Origin: Myxococcota bacterium | GTDB taxonomy: Bacteria > Myxococcota_A > UBA9160 > PR03 | Length of the DNA: 21,906 bases | Direction of reading: 5' to 3' | NCBI GenBank assembly: GCA_030066475.1 | Contig: JASJBO010000030.1 | Span: forward strand, 1 to 21,906 | In this document: positions 17,501 through 21,906 of the stretch, one piece after another | How the letters are laid out: the number at the start of each line of letters is the position of its first letter | Position numbering within the stretch: position 1 is the first letter of the stretch | Notes under the pieces: generated by a model | What the model was told of the DNA's origin: nothing | The model's database searches: none | Seen by the model: the letters and a program-made list of their open reading frames with translations, nothing else | Translations under genes and position numbers: made by a program

Positions 17501-17723
17501 CGCCGTCGACCTGCTCCTCGATCCGGATGCAGACGCCCTCCTCCACCTCCTCGGGCGCCGCCCCCAGGTAGTCGACGCTCACCGTCACCACCTCGATGTC
17601 GATGTCGGGGAACGTCTTCTGGGTGATCTGGCAGGTCGCCGTGAGGCCGCCCGCCACGAGCATCGCCATCAGCAGGTTGGCGGCGACGCCGTTCGAGGCG
17701 AACCAGGCGATCGGGCCCTTCAC
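14490..17723 (-). CDS. RND-superfamily efflux permease (AcrB/HAE-like)
   Basis: The 1077-residue inner-membrane protein has the full RND layout: an N-terminal TM (about 10-30), a porter domain, a TM bundle, a second porter domain and a second bundle. The proton-relay pair in TM4 is D397-D398 in GILVDDAVVVGENIY. The TM10 equivalent reads VVVNASLVLVH; the lysine of AcrB is absent, as in many non-AcrB RND subfamilies, and A956 stands where relatives often have Asp. The real start is the GTG at 17723, overlapping the stop of the adaptor gene (GTGA); a longer upstream reading in the same frame is only the adaptor gene read out of phase. Substrate is unknown. No outer-membrane TolC-type partner is in the window. 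Confidence 0.93.
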   Translation of the reverse strand: MKGPIAWFASNGVAANLLMAMLVAGGLTATCQITQKTFPDIDIEVVTVSVDYLGAAPEEVEEGVCIRIEEQVDGVDGIDELSSVAREGNCTVIAELLSGADVNEVLDEIKNRVDSIDTFPVETEKPLIEQFSLRRGVADLAISGDLDERALKALAERVRDEVLALPGVTQAEVTLVRPFEISVEVPEETLRRHGLRFDEVVAAVQRSSLDMPGGSVKTDGGEILLRTKGQAYRGADFERIVVLTRPDGTRVTLGEVASVIDGFEDVDLAARFDAQPAAVVQVYRVGDQDVVEISEQLHGYLERARATLPEGVSITLWQDDSEVLRARLDTLLRNGRSGFLLVLAVLALFLRFRVAVWVTVGVPIAMLGALGLFEPLGQSIDVMSLFAFIVVLGILVDDAVVVGENIYSHQQQGESRLQGAIAGAQNVSVPVIFGVLTTVAAFLPLLMVPGPMGQVFSVLATVVIACLAFSLIESQLVLPAHLAHGRDRPGRVARSPFQRRWKRVQAFFGSALERLAAGPYRALLEQALRWRYATIATAVALLLLTVGVIASGRMHFSFFPPVEADYLAAWLTMPQGTPFEVTEEAAQQLEDSVAALRAAVDPEFARPGESLVEHVLASVGAQPFRDRQSQGPTGFGRRVAGGAHLAEVVLELTPSEQRAISTSDVANRWREIVGEIPGAVELVFASDLFSAGQPIYVRLQGADTGALRAAAARLKQELAAYPGVIDIADSFRAGKQELKLRIEPSAEQLGLTMHDLARQMRQAFYGEEAQRIQRGRDDVRVMVRYPEAQRRSLGDVENVRIRAPDGTEVPFGTVAQAELGRGFATIRRADRMRVVNVTANVDRNLTTANDVLRDLQKRALPPILADYPSVSYSLEGEQREQRRAFAGLGRAYVLALLAIFALLAVPLRSYAQPLIIMSVIPFGLVGAIGGHLLMGKGLSFMSVVGIVALSGVVVNASLVLVHAVNGRRERGLRLHSAVVESGIARFRPIVLTSLTTFAGLTPLMLERSVQAQFLIPMAISLAFGVLFATTITLLVVPCGYLVLEDLRGLRGGGEPERAPLAVVPDAAATPPAAPPRR

Positions 17724-18889
17724 GACGGCTCCGGCGGCGCCACCGGGCGCACGCGCATGCCGTCGACCGCGGCCTCGGGCGGCGCCACGATCACGCGGTC
17801 GCCGGGCTCGATGCCGGAGCGCAGCACCACCTCGTCGCGACCGCGGCGGACGACGTCGGCGCTGCGGATCCGCAGCCGGTCCTCGGCGTCCGCCACCACC
17901 ACCTGGTCGCGGCCGCGCAGGGCGGAGCGCGGCACGACGTAGACGCCGTCGAGCCGGCGCCCCAGGATCTCGGCCTCGACGAACAGGCCCACGGCGAGCG
18001 GCGGGCGCTCGCCGTGCTCGTCGCGCGCGTACGGATCCTCGACCCGCGCGATCACGTGCACCATGCGGCTCTTGGCGTCGATCTCGCCCTCGGTGCGCGC
18101 CACGCGGCCCGCCCAGGCGTGCTCCGCCCCCGCGAAGCGCGCGCGCAGCTCGACGCGCGCCGGCTCCCGCTCCGGCTCGCCGTTGCGGAACCACAGGGGC
18201 AGGTCGAGATGGGCGAGCTCCTCGTCCGAGACCGGCAGCCGGATCTCGGCCCAGTCGATGGCGTAGAGCGTGGCGAGCGGCATGCCGCGGTTCACGAACT
18301 CGCCCACGTCGGCGCTGCGCTCGCGCACGCGACCGCGGAACGGCGCGCCGATCTCGGTGCGCGCCAGGTCGCGCTCGGCCTGCTCGAGGTTGGCGCGCGC
18401 CTGGCGGAGCGCCGCGCTCGCGACCTGGTCGGCGGTCTCTGCCCGCTCCAGGGCCGACGGGCTCGCCACGCCCTGGTCGGCCAGATTGCGCTGCCGCTTC
18501 AGCTCGCTGGCCTCGCGCCGCTGCTCGCTCTCGGCCCGGGCCAGGCTGGCCCGCGCCAGCTCGAGCGCTACGCGGTAGTCGCGCGGATCGATCCGGATCA
18601 GCGGTTCCCCCGCCTCGAAGAAGCCGCCCGAGACGAAGGAGGGCGAGCACCACACGATCGGCCCCGAGACCTCGGGCACCAGCTCGCTCTCGGTGCGCGG
18701 CGCCACCGTGCCGTGCGTGCGCACCCGGAGCTGCACGCTGCGCGGCGCCACCTCGACCACGTGCACCAGCGGCGGCGCGCGCTCGGGCGGTGCGGTCTCG
18801 ACCTCGGGCCGCGTCAGCACCAGCAGCGCCGCCCCGGCCGCGCCCGCCAGCACGATCGCCACCGGAAGGACGATCTGGAGGCGCTTCAT
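17720..18889 (-). CDS. RND periplasmic adaptor (HlyD/AcrA-like membrane fusion protein)
   Basis: The 389-residue protein links the RND permease to an outer-membrane channel. A signal anchor (6-26) precedes a beta-barrel/lipoyl half-motif (about 45-105). An Ala/Glu/Arg-rich helical hairpin (about 108-178) follows, with ARASLARAESEQRR and QARANLEQAERDLART. The second lipoyl half IGAPFRGRVRERSADVGEFV and the barrel and membrane-proximal domains complete it. The ATG at 18889 is chosen because it begins the signal anchor. TATACT (18901-18896 on this strand) lies 6 nt before it and there is no Shine-Dalgarno sequence. The stop overlaps the permease start, so the pair is translationally coupled. Confidence 0.92.
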   Translation of the reverse strand: MKRLQIVLPVAIVLAGAAGAALLVLTRPEVETAPPERAPPLVHVVEVAPRSVQLRVRTHGTVAPRTESELVPEVSGPIVWCSPSFVSGGFFEAGEPLIRIDPRDYRVALELARASLARAESEQRREASELKRQRNLADQGVASPSALERAETADQVASAALRQARANLEQAERDLARTEIGAPFRGRVRERSADVGEFVNRGMPLATLYAIDWAEIRLPVSDEELAHLDLPLWFRNGEPEREPARVELRARFAGAEHAWAGRVARTEGEIDAKSRMVHVIARVEDPYARDEHGERPPLAVGLFVEAEILGRRLDGVYVVPRSALRGRDQVVVADAEDRLRIRSADVVRRGRDEVVLRSGIEPGDRVIVAPPEAAVDGMRVRPVAPPEPS

Positions 18890-18895
18890 GCGTCG

Positions 18896-18901
18896 AGTAT
18901 A
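18896..18901 (-). promoter_or_regulatory. -10-like element directly before the adaptor gene
   Basis: TATACT on the minus strand ends 6 nt before the ATG at 18889. It matches five of six positions of the -10 consensus. No -35 is recognisable at 16-18 nt. It would give a leaderless transcript for the efflux operon. The reductase gene ends only 44 bp upstream on the same strand, so read-through is also possible. Confidence 0.28.
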
Positions 18902-18933
18902 CGGGGCCGACGGCCGAGGCCGCGAGGGCCGCC

Positions 18934-19398
18934 TCAGCCCGCGGGAAGCACGCGGAACACGGGGACGTCGGCCGCGATGGCCTCGAACGCTGCGAGGGGC
19001 GCATCCTTGTCGACCGCGACGTGCGGACGCGCTCCTGGCGCGCGGCGCAGGTAGGCCTTGAGCACCGGCGCGCGGCGGCCGACCGGGAGCGTCTCGAGCC
19101 GGACCGGCTCGGTCCGCCCGTGGCGCAGGATCGCGCGCGAGTCGTTCGCCTCGACGTTCCGAACCCATGCCGCGCCGGTCCCGAGCATCGAGACCAGGTA
19201 CCGCTCGCCGTCGACGACGGCCATGACGAGCGGGAACGAGATCGTGCGTCCGGAGCGGCGGCCGGGCACCTCGAGCGTGACGAGGTAGTTCGGCGCGATC
19301 CCCCAGGCGTGGGCGATCGCCCAGCCGCGATTGAGCACCCGAGCCAGCCCGTGCGGGCGATTGCCGCGGTAGAGCCAGCGCTTGAATCTTCCGAACAC
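18934..19398 (-). CDS. Deazaflavin (F420)-type nitroreductase/quinone reductase family protein
   Basis: The 154-residue protein is a small split-barrel enzyme of the Ddn/F420H2-dependent reductase family. Family signatures are VTLEVPGRRSGRTISFPLVM (40-59), the 'GrrSGk.r..pl' cofactor loop, and MLGTGAAWVRNVEANDSRAI (71-90), the 'g....W..Nl.an' segment. The GTG at 19398 has GGGAG about eight bases upstream; a longer reading in this frame has no supporting features. These proteins use reduced F420 or sometimes FMN or fatty acids. No F420 biosynthesis gene is in the window, so the cofactor is unproven. The gene is divergent from the VTT-domain gene and 44 bp upstream of the efflux operon. Confidence 0.83.
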   Translation of the reverse strand: MFGRFKRWLYRGNRPHGLARVLNRGWAIAHAWGIAPNYLVTLEVPGRRSGRTISFPLVMAVVDGERYLVSMLGTGAAWVRNVEANDSRAILRHGRTEPVRLETLPVGRRAPVLKAYLRRAPGARPHVAVDKDAPLAAFEAIAADVPVFRVLPAG

Positions 19399-19494
19399 CG
19401 GCGATCTCCCGGGGCCGTTGGCCGAGGGTATCGCACGGGCAGGGCTGCAGTGACGGCCGGAGCCTGCACCGGTGTCGGCGGATTCCTGCAGCTT

Positions 19495-19521
19495 CGAGCG
19501 GCCACGGCGTCCGGCCGCTCG
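19495..19521. promoter_or_regulatory. Perfect inverted repeat in a divergent intergenic region
   Basis: CGAGCGGCC (19495-19503) and GGCCGCTCG (19513-19521) are exact reverse complements separated by 9 nt. They lie in the 177-bp gap between the divergent reductase and VTT-domain genes, 55 bp before the VTT start. Size and symmetry fit a dimeric regulator's operator or an mRNA hairpin. No regulator gene is adjacent. Confidence 0.35.
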
Positions 19522-19575
19522 CAGAGCGTCGGCGCCACGGCACGGCGCTTGCTCCCCATCGGAGCGGGAGCGACC

Positions 19576-20277
19576 GTGCCGCACAGACGACTCCGAGCGA
19601 CGCCCAGGACCCTGCTCGCCGCCGCCGGTCTGCTCCCGCTGCTGCTCGCCTTCGCCTGGCTGAACCGCTCCGGAGTGTTCTCGACCGAGACGGCCCGCGC
19701 CATCATCGACGCGGCGGGCCCGTTCGGGCCACTCGCGCTCGGCGTCGTCTACGCGGCGACGGTCGTCTTCTCGCCGCTCTCGGGCTCGCCCCTGATCGTC
19801 GCCGCGGTCGCCGCCTACGGCTACTGGGAGGCCGTGCTCACGACGTTCGTCGGCAATCTGATCGGATCGAGCGCCTGCTTCCTCATCGCGAGGGTCGCGG
19901 GACGGCCGGCCGTGCGGCGCTTCGCGGGGGAACACAGCATGGCGCGGCTGGACGAGATCGCGGAGATCGCGGGCCTGCGCACGCTGGTCGTGCTGAGGCT
20001 GTTCGGGGGCGGGCTGTTCGACTTCGTGTCGTATGCGGCGGGTCTCACCCCGATGCGCTTCGCGACCTACTTCGCCATCACCAATCTCTGCTCGCTGCCG
20101 ACGCTCCTCGTGCTGGTCTACCTGTTCGACCGGGCGATCCACATGCCTCCGCTTCAGATGGGCCTGATCGGGGCACTCCTGGTCGCGCTGCAGGTCGTGC
20201 TTCCGATCTTCATCTACCGGCGCGAGAGGCAGACCTTCGCCAGCCGCCGCGTCTCCGCTGCGTCAGTCCCGTCCTGA
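19576..20277 (+). CDS. TVP38/TMEM64 (VTT-domain) family membrane protein
   Basis: The 233-residue integral membrane protein has about five to six hydrophobic segments. The VTT/SNARE-associated domain lies at about 60-185. Key motifs are the re-entrant PLSGSPLIVAAVAAYGYWEA (67-86), GNLIGSSACFLIARVAGR (93-110) and RLFGGGLFDFVSYAAGLTPM (141-160). DedA and VTT relatives act in lipid scrambling or carrier-lipid transport; the function of this one is not established. The GTG at 19576 is preceded by GGGAG at five bases, a good site; a longer upstream reading in this frame crosses non-coding DNA and the opposite strand's genes. It is monocistronic and convergent with the TonB-domain gene (37-bp gap). 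Confidence 0.87.
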   Translation: MPHRRLRATPRTLLAAAGLLPLLLAFAWLNRSGVFSTETARAIIDAAGPFGPLALGVVYAATVVFSPLSGSPLIVAAVAAYGYWEAVLTTFVGNLIGSSACFLIARVAGRPAVRRFAGEHSMARLDEIAEIAGLRTLVVLRLFGGGLFDFVSYAAGLTPMRFATYFAITNLCSLPTLLVLVYLFDRAIHMPPLQMGLIGALLVALQVVLPIFIYRRERQTFASRRVSAASVPS

Positions 20278-20314
20278 CGTCGATCCGGGCCGCTGTTCGC
20301 GGGGCGTTGGCTGC

Positions 20315-20731
20315 TCAACGCTCCAGGCGAAAGTCGAGCGTCAGTCGCACACGCGACGGAACCTTTTTGCCATCTCGCACCGCCGGCACGAAGGCAGCCT
20401 CGCGCAGCGCGCGGCGCACCGCGCGCGCGAAGGCGTCGTGGGTGCTGCTCACGAGCTCGCCTCCCCGGACGGAGCCGTCCGCCCAGACGATCACCTCCGC
20501 CTCCACCGTGCCCTCGACGCCCAGCGCCCGCAAGCTGGCGGGATAGGCGGGCAGGATGGGGCGGACCGGGTGCGCGGGCACGTCCACCTCGTCCTCGGCG
20601 AAGATCCGCGGGCCCGCGTCCTCCCGCAGACTCTCGGCAGGAGAAGGCTTCGGCGCCGTCGGCGGTGGCGCGGCGCAGGCCAGCAGCGCAAGGGCCAGTG
20701 CCAGACAGGCACCGAGCCGGCGCGGCGCCAC
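20315..20731 (-). CDS. TonB C-terminal-domain lipoprotein
   Basis: The 138-residue protein begins at a GTG two bases after the stop of the TonB-dependent receptor gene. Its signal ends in the clean lipobox LLAC (16-19), so C19 should be lipidated. A short Pro-rich stretch follows (21-33). A TonB C-terminal domain fills 57-136: PAYPASLRALGVEGTVEAEV, WADGSVRGGELV, ALREAAFVPAVRDGKKV and LTLDFRLER. Normal TonB proteins are held in the inner membrane by a TM helix that takes energy from ExbB/ExbD. This one lacks that helix and has a very short linker, so it probably cannot act as a standard energy transducer. No ExbB/ExbD genes are in view. Domain call is firm; role is unknown. Confidence 0.85.
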   Translation of the reverse strand: MAPRRLGACLALALALLACAAPPPTAPKPSPAESLREDAGPRIFAEDEVDVPAHPVRPILPAYPASLRALGVEGTVEAEVIVWADGSVRGGELVSSTHDAFARAVRRALREAAFVPAVRDGKKVPSRVRLTLDFRLER

Positions 20732-20733
20732 GC

Positions 20734-21906
20734 TCAGAAGTACACGCTGGCCCAGCCGCGGACGTTGCGCCGGTTGCCGGGCGTGAAGTGGAAGTCGTCG
20801 ATTCCCTGCCCGCCCCCGGCCGAGGGGCAGCGCGGGTCGACCCCAACCTCGTTCGGGGCGCACGAGGCGTAGAAGAACTCGGAGCTCCGCCAGTCGGTCC
20901 CGAACAGGTTCTCGACGGACAGGCCCACCTCGAAGCGCCGCCAGCGATAGCGCGCGCCCAGGTCGAACACCGTGTAGTCGTGGAGCTTCGGGCTGTAGCT
21001 CTCCTCGTCCTTGTAGCGCTTGCCGAAGTGGCGGCCGCTCAGCTCCGCCGCGAAGCCTCCGAGGCGAACCCCGACTGCGCCCTTGGCGATGAAGCGCGGC
21101 GCCTGCGGAATCGGGCGGTTGGTGTCGTCCAGCTCGGTGTCGGTGTACGCCACGTCCCCGCGCACGTACAGCCACTCCAGCGGCCAGACCAGCGCCGTGA
21201 GCTCCACGCCGCGGCGCCGCGACTGCCCCGCCGACTCCGTGGTGCCCGCGTCGCCGGCGAAGACGAGCTCGTCGTCGAGGTCGAGCGCCCAAAGGGAGAG
21301 CGCCACCTCGAAGCGGCTGCCCCAGGCGGTGCGGACGCCGGCCTCGTAGCCCATCGCCGCCGGCAGCGACTTCCCACCTGCCAGCTTGGCGCGCGCATCG
21401 TTGGAGTGGAAGCCGCGGCCGAAGTTCAGGAACAGCTCGAGGTTGCGCGCCAGCTCGAACTCTTTCTCCCAGGGGCTGGCCGGCCCAAAGGGCGCCAGCA
21501 CCAGGTTCGCCTTCGGAAGCCAGATCGTGTCGTCGCTGCCGCCCTGGTCGGTGCGGCCCAGGTTGTCGTCGACGTCGTAGCGGAAGTACTCGAAGCGCAG
21601 CCCGCCCACGAAACGCACCCACTCGAGGGGCTGGAACTCGGCCTCGACGTAGGGGCCGACCGAGAGCTGGCGCACGTCGTCGTCGTTCGTGAACTCGCGC
21701 ACCTTGCGCCGCGTCTGGTTGCCGCGCTTCACCCGCGCGTCGTCGTAGCGCGTCTCGACGCCGAGCCGGAAGAGCGCGGGCCGCTCCGCATCGACCAGGT
21801 GCCGGTACTCGACGCGGCCGCCCGTGTAGATGCGGTCGTCGCGCTGGACGATTCCGTCGCCCGCGACGGGATCGTCCAGCGCGTAGGTGAAGTTCGAGTA
21901 GAGGTC
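20734..21906 (-). CDS. TonB-dependent outer-membrane receptor, C-terminal part (5' end outside window)
   Basis: The last 390 residues of a TonB-dependent receptor are visible; the frame stays open to the right edge, so the plug domain and signal peptide lie beyond it. The sequence is a series of amphipathic beta-strands such as FRLGVETRYDDARV, VGPYVEAEFQPLEWVRFVGG and LELFLNFGRGFHSNDAR. The last is the common 'NfGRGFHSNDaR' motif of this family. The barrel ends with GWASVYF and a terminal Phe. A late loop has paired Cys (YASCAPNEVGVDPRC), probably disulfide-bonded. The NDAR motif and overall style suggest a receptor of the group found with small-molecule or metal uptake, but the ligand cannot be read. 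The TonB-domain lipoprotein gene follows after 2 bp. Confidence 0.92.
   Translation of the reverse strand, partial: DLYSNFTYALDDPVAGDGIVQRDDRIYTGGRVEYRHLVDAERPALFRLGVETRYDDARVKRGNQTRRKVREFTNDDDVRQLSVGPYVEAEFQPLEWVRFVGGLRFEYFRYDVDDNLGRTDQGGSDDTIWLPKANLVLAPFGPASPWEKEFELARNLELFLNFGRGFHSNDARAKLAGGKSLPAAMGYEAGVRTAWGSRFEVALSLWALDLDDELVFAGDAGTTESAGQSRRRGVELTALVWPLEWLYVRGDVAYTDTELDDTNRPIPQAPRFIAKGAVGVRLGGFAAELSGRHFGKRYKDEESYSPKLHDYTVFDLGARYRWRRFEVGLSVENLFGTDWRSSEFFYASCAPNEVGVDPRCPSAGGGQGIDDFHFTPGNRRNVRGWASVYF

Noticed and set aside
17720..17723. Possible frameshift joining adaptor and permease
   Set aside because: The GTGA overlap is a normal translational coupling arrangement, and both proteins are full length.
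14490..19706. A 1738-codon minus-strand open frame that would fuse an upstream protein to the RND permease
   Set aside because: The part beyond 17723 runs out of phase through the adaptor gene and the reductase gene, both of which have strong family motifs in other frames. The permease starts at the GTG at 17723.

Overview
The window is GC-rich (roughly 70%, by eye), densely coded chromosomal DNA from a Gram-negative bacterium. It holds outer-membrane beta-barrels (an alginate-export-type porin and a TonB-dependent receptor), lipoproteins, an RND efflux pump, a PEP-CTERM protein, a Hanks-type Ser/Thr kinase, a class III nucleotide cyclase and a deazaflavin-type reductase. This mix, with frequent GTG/TTG starts, suggests a large-genome environmental lineage such as Myxococcota, another former deltaproteobacterium or Binatota. 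No rRNA, tRNA, CRISPR array or intact mobile element was seen, so the taxonomic guess is weak.

Layout. 125-2665 (+): a tightly overlapping operon of ECF sigma factor, membrane zinc-finger anti-sigma factor and secreted subtilase. 2710-4011 (-): alginate-export-type porin, divergent from a secreted CHRD protein (4176-4781, +). 4846-7215 (-): six-TM adenylate cyclase and an M23 metallopeptidase domain protein without a signal peptide. 7216-8009: an accessory-looking gap with a gene remnant and two strong adjacent hairpins. 8010-8894 (+): PEP-CTERM protein. 8939-14521 (+): PA0069/Rv2578c-type radical SAM protein, ABC-class ATPase (COG3044 type), a 35-codon aspartate-racemase stub, GNAT acetyltransferase, Ser/Thr kinase and a translationally coupled lipoprotein. 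14490-19398 (-): RND permease, its periplasmic adaptor and an F420/deazaflavin-type reductase. 19576-20277 (+): VTT-domain (TVP38/TMEM64) membrane protein. 20315-21906 (-): TonB-dependent receptor (5' end outside the window) followed by a small lipoprotein with a TonB C-terminal domain.

How the genes may work together. The best candidate for an undescribed system is the first operon. The anti-sigma factor ends in a periplasmic domain laid out like the I9-type propeptide of the subtilase encoded next to it. The protease could therefore dock on, or cleave, the anti-sigma factor as if it were its own propeptide and so control the sigma factor. The protease also has Glu where subtilisins carry the oxyanion-hole Asn, which would fit a binding or slow, specialised role. 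The TonB receptor and the TonB-domain lipoprotein form a second unusual pair. Several monocistronic or operon-leading genes (cyclase, radical SAM protein, ABC ATPase, RND adaptor) have a -10-like hexamer 6-8 nt before the start codon and no Shine-Dalgarno sequence, which points to leaderless transcripts.
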